Under the pieces are notes generated by a model. That model saw only the letters and a list, made by a program, of their open reading frames with translations, was not told the DNA's origin and ran no database searches. A program made the translations under genes and the position numbers. A stretch of 64,000 bases of DNA from Sweltsa coloradensis (lineage: Eukaryota; Arthropoda; Insecta; Plecoptera; Chloroperlidae). The stretch is taken from assembly GCA_024449915.1 (NCBI GenBank), contig JAMZAV010006963.1:29103-93102 (forward strand), in the 5' to 3' direction. This document shows positions 34,775 through 45,203 of the stretch, one piece after another (position 1 is the stretch's first letter; each line of letters starts with the position of its first letter).

Positions 34775-35129
34775 AACGTTTGTCTTTCCCTTTTCAATGT
34801 CTTTGTTTAACTTGACCAGGAAAAAAGTTATTTTTTATTCAAACTTTTAAAATAACTTAATACGAACGTAAGCTTAGTTCGTGAAACTTGAACTTTTGAA
34901 AAGTTGGCCTACAAACTAACAAACATGAACTTTTTTAAAGTTCAATATCGTTTATTTGAATAGCAAACTTAGCTTTAAAAAGGCCCATTTAAAAAAATAA
35001 TATCCCAAACATTTCAGTCAAACTATCCTTCCTTGTTCCATTTAAATTTAAGCCTCAAAATAATGCAACTGGTAAGATATTTTTGTTAGCGTTGTAATTA
35101 CTTATTGTGTGTACCGTACCTATGTAGGG

Positions 35130-35500
35130 TAAAACATTCGATCATACTTGGGGGCGCTTCTAGACTCTAAGCTGACTTGGAAGACCCATCTGGACAACGT
35201 ATGTGTCCGTGCTACTTGCAAAACTTTCGCCCTGCAATCTATGCTCTAGATCACGTAGCATTTTAACTTCGGACCGACTTCGGCTATACTCTCAAATCAT
35301 CCGTCCCTCAATCACTTACGCCTGCCCCATCTGGAGAGGGGCCGCTCAATCGCACATCAACCGTCTTCAAATAGTACAAAATCGCATCCTTCGTATGATC
35401 ACTCACTCCCCACGCTGCACACCAATTCATCTTCTCCATCGCGACATCCAATTCCCACTGTAGCGGACCCCGTCTCCCTACCCCCCGGCACGTGTCTAGG
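35130..35500 (+). pseudogene. Jockey-like reverse transcriptase, C-terminal fragment
   Basis: The first part reads LLDSKLTWKTHLDN. After a frameshift a clear stretch gives RLRLYSQIIRPSITYACPIW, then SHINRLQIVQNRILRMITHS and HRDIQFP. IRPxxTYACPxW and RLQxxQNxxLRMI are hallmarks of the thumb region of Jockey-group LINE RTs. The 5' domains and catalytic YADD are absent. It is followed by a short minisatellite. Confidence 0.85.
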
Positions 35501-35599
35501 GGAAATAACTGCTTGCTTGATGATCTACAAATCAGTAATGAGGGTAATGGAGAGGAGACTACTAACAGAATCTTGTTCTCTTTGCTTCCAGGGTGTATG

Positions 35600-35795
35600 T
35601 ATTAAGGGTGTGTGGGAATGAGATACTTGCGTACCAAAGCAATTCCCGGTGTGTGTAAGAGTGTCCGGGTGTGTGTCAGAGGATGAGATACTTGCGTACC
35701 AAAGCAGTCCCCTGTGTAAGTGTGGGTGTGTGTGTCAGAGGATGAGATACTTGCGTACCAAAGCAGTCCCCTGTGTGAGTGTGTATGTGGAGGTG
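35600..35795. repeat. Minisatellite, ~58-bp unit, ~3 units (dup copy 2)
   Basis: Same unit as 28030-28570, three copies of GAGATACTTGCGTACCAAAG. Confidence 0.85.
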
Positions 35796-36731
35796 ATATT
35801 GTGTAACCTGCCTAGCAATGAGAACGGAAATGAAAAAGGATACCGTGGAAACAAACACTTGAATAACTTGGCACTGAATTTAAACACTTTTTTACTATGA
35901 GATAAAACACTTTCGAATTTAACACTTTTTTAAAACACTGAAAATTATCAACCCGAACACTAAAAGCTGGCAATATGTACCTTATCCTATGCTAACTGTC
36001 TATGTGAAAGACCAAGTCCCTATGTGGGCTCTCTGTGACCTCGAACTATTTAACACTGAGCTCGAAAAAACAACTCGTACTGGTGACCACCCTGGGCTAC
36101 TGTGAAGTGTACACTCGTCCGTGTCTTTCACTGCCTGCCCTTGTAGGATGTCCTGCTACCATCGAGGAGCGGGAGCTCCGATAGTGCTGGATGAGAGTCC
36201 TTAGTACGAGTCGAGACTGTGACTGAATAGTGTCTGGGTTCCCCGGGTACCCCTTGGCCCTCGCTGGCAGCGGCGAGGAGAGCACGAGCGCCGCTGCCAT
36301 GGCGAGACCAGTAGAGCAAGACGACTTCTTCAGGTGGGAGCACCGGGGAACTGTGTCCTCCGATGCTGTGCGCGTCTATTTTATAACACTAGCCCCCCTC
36401 AAGCAGGAGGGGTGGAAAAGGAGGGGGTAGTGCACGCATGCGCACTACTAGTTCGTGAAGCGAGCGCTGTTGGGAGGGATGAGTTTTACCTCCCGCTCCG
36501 AGTAAGGGGAGTGGGGGAAAGGCGCATGCGCGCTACCCTCTCGTGACCGAGCGTCTTCTGCTAGAGATGGGTTTTAGGGTGGTGACACTGATGTGGATAT
36601 TTAAGTTCCAAATTGCCAACTGTACAAAATAATATGCCAACACATACAATTTAAAATGACATACCTTTCAGATAGCTTACACCTTTGTCCATCTCGTCCA
36701 GGAGATGTCTCTCATTAATTAACTATATATT
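35796..36731. repeat. Duplication body (copy 2)
   Basis: It corresponds to 28571-29529 and 38190-39494 and has the same GC-rich tract and TCTATTTTATAACAC element. No recognisable gene. Confidence 0.5.
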
Positions 36732-37318
36732 TGGATGAGCGTAGCGAGTGGAGCGAAGACTTCAATTTCACTGACCCCCCAAAATATTTAGCTCGGGTGT
36801 TTTTTTTTTTTTTTTTTTTTCCGTCTGTTTGTTCGCTCGATTCCGGGCAAACGGCATATGCGATCTTGATGAAAATTGAAGGGGACCTTCGTTTTCTCTG
36901 AACTTAGAGGTGTATTGTTTTTGGGTACAATCGAAAAAATATTTCTTATGAATATCGTACTTTTACGATTTTTTTCGATTTTTAGTGCGATATTTTCGTG
37001 ACATTTGGTCCGAATCTGACCAAACGGGTAGGGCTACAACGTTCATATTTCACATGGACATTAAGGTTATGGTGATGTAGTACCTTTTGAAAGAAAAAGT
37101 TGAAAAAGTTAGCCAGAATTCATAGAAATAAAGGTTTTAATATAAGTTTATTGAGGTTTATAATACCAATTAACACGCAACAATAGAACTTGACAACAAT
37201 CACCTACAATGCATTCAAAAGCACTTGCAAAGGAAAAGTGCAAACAAACGCAAAAAACGCAAACAAAAAATTACAAATACGCTCATCCATCAACGCGGCG
37301 GGACTTAGCGTTTCCTAG
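36732..37318 (+). mobile_element. Helentron-like family B element with a matching empty site
   Basis: 5' end TGGATGAGCGTAGCG, 3' end CAACGCGGCGGGACTTAGCG then TTTCCTAG. It is flanked by ...TATATT and TACTCTTACG. The third copy of the duplication lacks it: at ~39494 the same flanks meet as ATACTTT^TACTCTTACG. Confidence 0.87.
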
Positions 37319-37351
37319 TACTCTTACGAACTAAATAGAATGTAGCTACAA

Positions 37352-37456
37352 TAACACACAAAACTTCTAGAGGAGACAGCACAGCAGGTGTGTATATAGT
37401 GCTGCCACCTTTAGCGCCTTATTCAAACACGGTGGCGCTAGGGCCGGGTTGTTACA
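37352..37456 (-). mobile_element. LTR fragment of a retrotransposon
   Basis: It matches 41900-42003: AAAACTTCTAGAGGAGACAG ... GGGCCGGGTTGTTACA. On the minus strand it begins TGTAACAACCCGGCC and has an ACTATATACAC box. The next bases outward (37457-37468) form a polypurine tract on the minus strand (GACGGGGGGTAT), as expected just before a 3' LTR. Confidence 0.7.
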
Positions 37457-37975
37457 ATACCCCCCGTCAAAAAATCCTTTAGGGCGATAGAAAACGGAGT
37501 TTTCTGTCGTTCTAAAGATTCAAAACCAAAAAAACCAAATAATGCAATAGTACAGGATAATGTATACAGATAGCAATGGCATACAATATTTGATACACAA
37601 ATACAGTGTAGAGTTCTTCCTGTTCTTCTATTTCAATTATTTTCTTTGTTCTTGTGATGGCACAAACCCTTGCCTATCAGGGTGTGGTATTTCTTCTTCT
37701 CTTCGTCTGCAGATCATTGTCAGACAAGGCGCAATCCATCGTTGAGCAACAATCGTAGATTAATAAATAAACTTTTCTATAAAATATGCACAGAGAGACG
37801 TCACACTGCAGTGCTAGTAACCCAAGCACTGCTTTTCCTTGTATATTCACGTAGAGTTTAACAAAATAAAGAATATTGCCAGCGCAAAAAGCAAAATATG
37901 AATTTGGTATCCTTAAAACACGGGTCTGAGCTACGTTACGTTGCAACACAAATCCCGGACGAGCCCCCACTTTTC
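37457..37975 (-). mobile_element. Probable internal 3' region of the LTR element
   Basis: Sequence between the polypurine tract and the third duplication copy. I find no gag or pol motif in it, and assign it by position only. Confidence 0.4.
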
Positions 37976-39526
37976 TGTAGCGAACCCCGTCTCCCTACCC
38001 CCCGGCACGTGTCTAGGGGAAATAACTGCTTGCTTGATGATCTACAAATCAGTAATGAGGGTAATGGAGAGGAGACTACTAACAGAATCTTGTTCTCTTT
38101 GCTTCCAGGGTGTATGTATTAAGGGTGTGTGGGAATGAGATACTTGCGTACCAAAGCAGTCCCCTGTGTGAGTGTGTATGTGGAGGTGATATTGTGTAAC
38201 CTGCCTAGCAATGAGAACGGAAATGAAAAAGGATACCGTGGAAACAAACACTTGAATAACTTGGCACTGAATTTAAACACTTTTTTACTATAGATAAAAC
38301 ACTTTCGAATTTAACACTTTTTTAAACACTGGAAAATTATCAACCCGAACACTAAAAGCTGGCAATATGTACCTTATCCTATGCTAACTGTCTATGTGAA
38401 AGACCAAGTCCCTATGTGGGCTCTCTGTGACCTCGAACTATTTAACACTAAGTTCGAAAAAACAACTCGTACTGGTGACCACCCTGGGCTACTGTGAAGT
38501 GTACACTCGTCCGTGTCTTTCACTGCCTGCCCTTGTAGGATGTCCTGCTACCATCGAGGAGCGGGAGCTCCGATAGTGCTGGATGAGAGTCCTTAGTACG
38601 AGGCGAGACTGTGACTGAATAGTCTGGGTTCCCCGGGTACCCCTTGGCCCTCGCTGGCAGCGGCGAGGAGAGCACGAGCGCCGCTGCCATGGCGAGACCA
38701 GTAGAGCAAGACGACTTCTTCAGGTGGGAGCACCGGGGAACTGTGTCCTCCGAGGTTTTTGATACTCGAGTGGTTCTCCATCCCTGGGTTGTCCCCCCAA
38801 CTTATTGTTGAGGGGTAGGGGGAGGAGGATAGATTCAGGGTTTTGATTCCCTCTTCTATCATGGGTTGGGGGTAGGCTCAGGAGCTAGTAGGATGCCCGT
38901 CCAAGGCAGGAGACAAGGAGTCAGGCTGGGGGGGTGGCGATTTTGGTGTTGGTGCTTGGTGGGTGGTAGGACGCGACGCACTTGCTAGCTAGCTAGAACT
39001 ACACTGAGTTTGTTCTGGTTTCAGGTTTGATGATGTTGTGTGGTTCATCTTGTTTGGGTTGGGTGGTGGTTGGTGAATGTACATTTAATGATATGAAGTT
39101 GGTATGATATTTTACAGGTGATGGTGGTATGTCTGTCCTCCGATGCTGTGCGCGTCTATTTTATAACACTAGCCCCCCTCAAGCAGGAGGGGTGGAAAAG
39201 GAGGGGTAGTGCACGCATGCGCCCTACTGTTCTGAAGCGAGCGCTGTTGGGAGGGATGATTTTACCTCCCGCTCCGATAGGGGATGGGGAAAGGCGCATG
39301 CGCGCTCCCTCTCGTGACCAGCGTCTTCTGCTAGAGATGGGGTTTTAGGTGGTGACACTGTGGGGATATTTAAGTTCCAAATTCCCAAACTGTAAAAATA
39401 TATCCCAAACACATACAATTTAAAATGACTACCTTTCAATAGCTTACACCTTTTCCATCTCGTCCGGAGATGTCTCTCATTTATTAATTATACTTTTACT
39501 CTTACGAACTAAAAAAATGTAGTACA
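37976..39526. repeat. Third, partial copy of the duplicated block
   Basis: It matches 35465-36731 plus 37319-37345 of copy 2. It has one minisatellite unit, an extra 380-bp insertion (38754-39133) and no family B element at the 39494 site. Confidence 0.85.
38754..39133. mobile_element. 380-bp insertion with 10-bp target duplication
   Basis: TGTCCTCCGA occurs at 38744-38753 and again at 39134-39143, but once at the matching position of the other two copies. The insert is GT-rich and has no TIR. TTTTACAG|GTGATGG near its end resembles a splice acceptor. No known family recognised. Confidence 0.6.
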
Positions 39527-40494
39527 ATAAAACCCAAGGGGGTTGTATTTTGATGGCTGGAGGGCGGTGGCCTATGTTTACCTGGCTGCTGGACGAAACC
39601 GTTTTTTCAGCGCGGGGGGTCGACGGGGGGGGCCCTATTGGGGCGGACGGATTTCTATCATGCATTTCCCCTGCTACGTGTTTTTAGTAGCATTACACTG
39701 CTGGCCTACTTTGGGGTAGGGGAAAATTTGGATTTTTCAGGGAAAAAGAAAATTTTAAAAAAAGGATACTACTAACATTAATAATATTAGCATTCAAACA
39801 ATGCCAATTTTCTTTGCCATATTTTTTATTATTATTTTGTAATAAAAACGAACTGCAACAAATTTATTGACTTGAATTAATATTTTATTGTACAAAATTT
39901 AATAAAAACAAATAGACAAAAGCAATTTTTCAAATTCAAATTTAATCCAAGTTATTGGACTTTTTAAACTTTTATTAATGGTACCTTAACAAAATTATTT
40001 TTTGAAACCCAAACCCAAGCCAAAACCAAAAAAATGTAGGCCTACATAGTCACACGTCTTAATTTTTAAACATGTTTATTTTAATGGCAGTCGACATCGA
40101 AAATCTGACTCATTGTTTTGGTGGTAAGCCAGCTACAGACTGAATGAAATATTAAATCAGCTGCTTAGTTATTTTGATTGTTATATCGAAAAATAGTATT
40201 TAAAACAAAACAAAATTACTGATTGTAATGAAAATAAAACCTGTTATCTTAAATAGGTGCGTAAACCGACCTTTATATAAAATATAAAATATTGTTACCA
40301 GTTGGTTGTTATTGGTTATTGATGTTTGAAGATGACTAGCCGATTTTGTACTTTTTGGTTGCATGATGGATTCTTATTTTCAGGTATTTGTTAGCAATGG
40401 TCTGGGTCAATTCATTGACATGGCCATCAAGTGGCCCCAAATCTCTTACGTAACTCTCAAGAGACATTATTATTATGGAGAGGGTTATTAAGTG
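39527..40494. other. AT-rich spacer in the hAT element
   Basis: It includes a piece resembling the LTR family (GTTGTATTTTGATGGCTGGA, ~39543) in opposite orientation to 37352-37456. The rest is AT-rich without recognisable genes. Confidence 0.4.
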
Positions 40495-40501
40495 GAAGAT
40501 G

Positions 40502-40565
40502 CAGAGAATAGTTTTAAAAAATAGTTTTGGGGATTAATGATGGAAGGTTTAAGTCTTTTATCTGA
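40502..40565 (+). tRNA. Mitochondrial trnP(TGG) pseudogene
   Basis: CAGAGAATAGTTTTAAAAAA resembles the start of arthropod mt-tRNA-Pro, and TTTTGGGGA carries the TGG anticodon loop. The acceptor stem CAGA...TCTG pairs partly. Confidence 0.65.
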
Positions 40566-40567
40566 AA

Positions 40568-40626
40568 GTCTTAGTCTTCTTAATTTTGATTAACAAGACC
40601 TAAGTTTTTTTTTAAACTACTAAAAC
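40568..40626 (-). tRNA. Mitochondrial trnT(TGT) pseudogene
   Basis: The reverse complement begins GTTTTAGTAGTTTAAAAAAA and has CTTGTTA, an anticodon loop with TGT. The opposite orientation to trnP and nad4L matches arthropod gene order. Confidence 0.7.
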
Positions 40627-40631
40627 TGATG

Positions 40632-40855
40632 TTAGTATCTTTTTATTGGTTATTCTCTTTATTTTTATTTGTGTGTGAGGCTGAGTGTTTGTTTCAAAGC
40701 GTAAGCATTTATTGTTGACTTTGTTAAGTTTAGAATTTATAGTACTGAGTTTATTTATAATTTTGTTGATTTATTTAATTTTGGTTTCTATAATCCGTAC
40801 TCATGGTAATGATTATTTTCAATCATTTAGAATTTTACAAAAAGTTTGGTTGAAG
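40632..40855 (+). pseudogene. ND4L: nad4L pseudogene with internal deletion
   Basis: It reads [20 protein letters not shown] in the first half and [14 protein letters not shown] at the end, both standard for arthropod ND4L, a membrane subunit of complex I. About 28 codons that should lie between IYL and LVSII are missing. ND4 follows directly. Confidence 0.85.
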
Positions 40856-41665
40856 GTTTTGATTTCATTAGTCTTTTTAGTTCCTTTATGTTTTATACAA
40901 AATATGTGGTGATTGGTTTAATCATTACTTTTTTGTTAACTTTTGTTTTTATATTTATATGTTTATAGCACTTTTTTGGGGAACTTAGGTTATTTTGTAG
41001 GATGTGATATTTTGTCTTATGGCTTGATTTTGTTGAGCCTCTGAATTTGTGTATTAATAGTAACAGCTAGAGAATCTGTTTATCGTTATCGTAAGGTTCG
41101 ATAATTTTAGCAGGTGGTATGGTATGGGTATGGTTTATGACGTATTTTTAAGGTTTTAATAATAGCTGGTCTGACTTTTAATTACATTTGAGTAGGGATT
41201 AGTTTAGTCGGGGGTGTGTTAGTTAGTTTAATATGTTTACTCAAACGGATTTAAAGGCATTGATTGCTTATTTGTCTGTTGCTCACATGGGGGTTGTTTT
41301 AAGGGGATTAATGACTAACTTATTGGGGATTTTGTGGTTCTTTTACTCTTTTAATTGCTCATGGTTTATGTTCATCTGGTTTATTTTGTTTAGCAAATAT
41401 TTCTTATGAGCGACTCGGGGGTCGGAGACTTTTAATTATTTGTGGGTTAATAAATGTTATGCCTAACTTTATGGTGATTTTTATTAATCTCTTGTAATAT
41501 GACAGCTCCTCCTTCTTTAAATTTATGAAGTGAGATTAGCTTATTGAAAAGATTAGTAGGGTGAACTTGAGTATAGTATAGTTATATTGGGATTCTTATC
41601 TTTTTTTAGCGCAGCTTATACTTTATTTTTATATTCATATAGCCAACATAGGGTAATTTATTGTT
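40850..41665 (+). pseudogene. ND4: nad4 pseudogene, N-terminal and central parts
   Basis: It begins [15 protein letters not shown]. Further on are DILSYGLILLSLWIC and ESVYRYR, then, after a deletion of roughly 170 codons, QTDLKALIAYSSVAHMG and VGWTW (frame-corrected). These are conserved ND4 (complex I) segments in the right order. The C-terminal third stops at SYSQHR near 41650, next to the LTR. Confidence 0.87.
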
Positions 41666-41686
41666 GTTTTATTTATTATATAATAT

Positions 41687-42003
41687 TGTAACAACCGAAC
41701 GCAGCACAACTAATCACCATATTTGCAGTTCCGTCCCGAAATCGTAACTAGTAACGCATTCAAAACCGGGCTTCCCGCATGCTGTCACCTGAAAGCGTCC
41801 AGTCCCAACATGGCGGCCACGCGCCGGGCGGCCGGTGGATTTGCTTCAACTTTCGTGCAGCACCCCCCCTCCAGCCATCTAATACAACCTCCTTGCAATA
41901 AACACACAAAACTTCTAGAGGAGACAGCACAGCAGGTGTGTATAGTGCTGCCACCTTTAGGCGCCTTATTCAAACACGGTGGCGCTAGGGCCGGGTTGTT
42001 ACA
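41687..42003 (-). mobile_element. Solo LTR of a retrotransposon
   Basis: A 317-bp sequence with perfect inverted ends TGTAACAACC ... GGTTGTTACA. The minus orientation is inferred from the polypurine tract next to the related copy at 37456. The flanks (TAATAT / ACCACT) are not a target duplication, so it may be a product of recombination between two copies. Confidence 0.72.
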
Positions 42004-42780
42004 ACCACTTTTAAAGGAACATATAACAAAACTTTCCCGATCGTTCTACGAATCATTAACATCAAACAACCACTCTGAAATCCGCCGACAACGTCTTTTC
42101 CACCCCTACTGTCTGATATGTACAACCGCCCCATAGCCAGTTGCGACCTACCAGAATATCCCATTAAATCACAAAAACGCACATGGAGCAGAACTCCGGC
42201 AGCCTCACAAGGTGGGCCATCATCCGTAGCCAAAAAGAGGCGGGTCTAGGGGCTCGGACTTACCTATAATAAGCTACATCTGTAGCTGAATGGTCTTTCC
42301 TAGCTAGGACTGGGTACCGAACCCGTCTTTTACAACGGCTCAGACCCATCAGCTTCATGCTACGTAGACACATCTTTTACCAACAGCTGAATGACAGCTA
42401 AGAAAAACCCCTACCCCACATCAATTCTGCCATTTATAGGCGTAAAAACGTTCTCCCCTCTGGACACATCATGATTCTACGTTTTAAGGGTAAATATACC
42501 CGTTACTGTGTTTAAAGCAAAAGTAAAGAATACTTATTGCACTCAAACTGAACTGAACATATTGTTGTTGCATGCCTTTTCAGCTAGGTAAGTAGGGCTA
42601 CCCTCTCTTCTAATAAATGGGTTGTTTATGTTCCAAACCAAACCTTACGAGTTTAACATACAACCGGACTAGAAGGTCAGAATATAAATACTATTTAGGC
42701 CTTTATTAAACACAAATAGACCTAGAATAGAACCCTGAAACGTACAACGGAAAATTGAATTGGGTCTAAGCCGAATTTTT
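42004..42780. other. Unassigned, possible LINE C-terminal remnant
   Basis: Frame-shifted plus-strand fragments such as SGHIMILRFKGKYT and TEHIVVACL (42450-42580) recall the Cys/His end region of LINE proteins, but the match is weak. The right hAT subterminal repeats begin at ~42785. Confidence 0.3.
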
Positions 42781-42957
42781 TTGTTAAAGTATCTAATATC
42801 TATTATCTAGATACATTGCCAGTATATGTATCTATATCTAGATACAATTCATGTCCATTATCTATTATCTGTTATCTAGATACTTTTTTAGGAAGAGTAT
42901 CTTATCTTTATGTAGATAATAATATTTTTGGTTATCTGGCACAACACTGGTTCTAGC

Positions 42958-43092
42958 ACGGGGAGGATTGAGAATGACACCTGTGTTCTGGCGATTGAGT
43001 TGTCTAGGGTGAATTGAAATTCTGTTGTACGGGTTGAGGTCTGTTTCACCAGTTAAAGGGGCTAAAAACCCCAAAAAATTATTGTTTACCAC
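42958..43092 (-). pseudogene. LINE C-terminal coding segment, upstream half of the hAT target
   Basis: On the minus strand it encodes ETDLNPYNRISIHPRQ then LNRQNTGVILNPPRART, continuing in frame across the hAT target site into 33641-33500. The sequence upstream of 43092 is not recognisably coding. Confidence 0.6.
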
Positions 43093-43737
43093 ATGATCTA
43101 TAGCACAATACTACACTTAAATGACAGTTTAAAAAATTATATCTTGTAACTGTGATTTAACACGAATTTTTTAATTTTTTGATCCAGAAATTTGCGAAAA
43201 TTGGTGTTTTGGGAAATTTCTAAAATCGGCTTTAACCTGCTTCTTTTTTGTTCCACATAGATACTAGAGAGCATTGTACCAGTCAAAAATGGCCCTTTAT
43301 AACATCGTGTCTTGAAACTGTGAACAAATATACTCTCAAACACGCAAAAAAATGCATTCCAAAATCACACCCCATCTTGGTAATCAGCATATTTTGACCG
43401 AACCACTTGCCCAAATTACAAAACAAAATATAGAGAATTTACAGAAAAGGCTGTAGAGTACGTCAATAATGGCCAATATTTTTTTTTGATCAAAATCCTC
43501 CAAGGTCACGGGGCATAAAGATCGTCCCCATGTTATTTCTTATGGGAGATTTTTGCCGATGGGACCTAGCTCAAAAAATGTCATGTTTGACAATTTTTTG
43601 GGAGGTCATGGTGGTCCCAATAATTTTTCTGTTGATTGCTTAATTCATTACTAGTTAGCCTGAATGAAATATATTTTTTGAGTTTAGCGGTTAAATACCC
43701 CTTTAACTTATTCCTCAGTAAAATGAGGTCAGCTTGT
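43093..43737. other. Unassigned sequence
   Basis: AT-rich with several short minus-strand frames and no recognised motif. It ends at the broken edge of a family A element. Confidence 0.4.
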
Positions 43738-43789
43738 TTACAATAATTATTTCGATTGCGCTCAAAATTTAACAAACTAGTGTATTAAT

Positions 43790-44887
43790 TAGGGATGTCA
43801 ATACCCGGAAATTTTCGTACCCCGTGTACCCGCGACTCTTACCTCGATGATACCCCGCGTATAAGATGTGTGATTTATCGTCACGTGTCAAAATGATTCA
43901 GAAAAGCATTGGCAAGTTGAAAAAGTAGTATTTGGTAAAAGGCCACGTATGTTTTCGTGTATGATACTCAACAATAGGTTCCGGAGGCAAACTACATCAC
44001 GCGGAAAGGAACACTGTTGATTACTACTTCCTTTCATGCGTGCATTATGTACGGCAACCGAAATCGTATTTTAGGCTGATGCAAGGTCATCCTTGTCTTT
44101 ATCGCCAATGCATGATCTCCCGCTTCCGCGCACTATTTTTTCCGTATCAGTTCTTCGAATGATCTTCCACTTCAGAAAATTAGGGATTGGTACGTGTACA
44201 CGTTTACTAATTATCCTTTATCAAGTAAACTATTTTTTATTTTATGCTGTTTTTATCCTGTGTGGCTACCAGCCGAACTGTTGCTTTTCATGAATCACTT
44301 TAGGTCTACGGTCATTTGTTTCATTTCATACACGCGAGTAGTGTCCAAAGTCCAACACCCGTTCCCGTCTTCACATCGGCAGCTTTGAGTCATACGCAAA
44401 CTCGTAGGTTCTAACAGGTCAAACGTCAGTTACAACCGGGCAGAGATACCACTCATTTTTTTTTAGAGTGTTTTCTGCGCATCGATGCCGATTACGAAAT
44501 GTGGTGGCATTGGCATCAATGTTTTTTGTCTCGAGCAACCCAAATCGTATAGTTTGACTTTCAAGGTCAAATCCTTGTTCGCCGCTATCTCTAAGCCCCC
44601 CCTCACCCCAATCAAGACCAACCGCGCGCCGAATTCCCGTATTAGATCATTCAACAATCTCACTCAATCACGTCGTCGCTAACAATCACAGCAGCCAAAA
44701 GCCATGACGGTAGGGGTGAGTGGTATAAATGACGCGATGTAGTGTCTGTTTCCGTGAAAAAGATCGCGATGGACAAAGAAAGACGTGTAATCTCGGGTAA
44801 ACGGGTAATGGAAAATTGGACCCGTACACCGCGATGGGCAAACGGGCGGGTGAACGGGTACGCAGCAGGTACCCGTTGACATCCCTA
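43790..44887. mobile_element. hAT-type non-autonomous element, 1.1 kb
   Basis: The TIR TAGGGATGTCAA is at the left and its complement TTGACATCCCTA at the right. Flanks GTATTAAT and GTATTATT differ at one base, an 8-bp target duplication. GTACCCG/CGGGTAC repeats are subterminal. The internal open frames are short and unrecognised. Confidence 0.8.
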
Positions 44888-45203
44888 GTATTATTCATGA
44901 AATTAAGGTTCTGTGAAAAAATTCATTACAATAGGTGATAAAAGCATGTAGGTGTTATAAACTGTCAAAGAATTGTTTAAAAAAAAGAAAAACCCGTAAC
45001 ATTTTTATATTTCATGAGTAATAATTTTTCGATTAGGACGCATCAACTTTCACACGAATATTCTATTCATAAAATTAAGGTCTGTGAACAATCATTACAA
45101 TCGGATAATAAGCGCAGTAAGTTGTTATTAATAAGTTGAAGAAATTTTAAAATCGAAAAAAATGGCAAAATTGTGGTTTTTTTTATAAGAAAAAATTTCT
45201 CAA

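Larger units (their letters stand above)
30125..37155. repeat. Tandem segmental duplication, copy 2
   Basis: Second copy of 22553-30124, cleaner and about 0.5 kb shorter, mainly because the minisatellite has fewer units. Similarity to copy 1 ends near 37155 inside the family B element. Confidence 0.88.
40495..41665 (+). pseudogene. Nuclear mitochondrial insert (NUMT): trnP, trnT, nad4L, nad4
   Basis: Four mitochondrial genes lie in the pancrustacean order for this strand. TGA reads as Trp (TGG-TGA, ~40908; CTC-TGA-ATT, ~41039) and AGG as Ser before GLM (~41302), fitting the invertebrate mitochondrial code. In-frame TAA/TAG, frameshifts and two internal deletions show decay. Repeats flank it on both sides, so it is nuclear rather than a mitochondrial contig. 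Confidence 0.88.
33642..42949. mobile_element. hAT-type element, 9.3 kb with its nested insertions
   Basis: The left end CAGTGTTGTGCCATTATC and the right end (inverted) CAGTGTTGTGCCAGATAACC share a 13-bp TIR. They are flanked by an exact 8-bp duplication, GTTCTAGC (33634-33641 and 42950-42957). Both subterminal regions hold clusters of TATCTAGATA palindromes, the kind of arrays hAT transposases bind. No hAT transposase is visible. The interior is filled with a Helentron-like element, a Jockey RT fragment, part of the tandem duplication, LTR pieces and a mitochondrial insert. Confidence 0.85.

Noticed and set aside
36097..36343. Minus-strand frames present in three duplication copies
   Set aside because: Conservation reflects recent duplication only, and the frames shift between copies.
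43137..43343. Minus-strand 68-codon frame upstream of the LINE C-terminus
   Set aside because: It does not continue the LINE reading frame and has no LINE motif.
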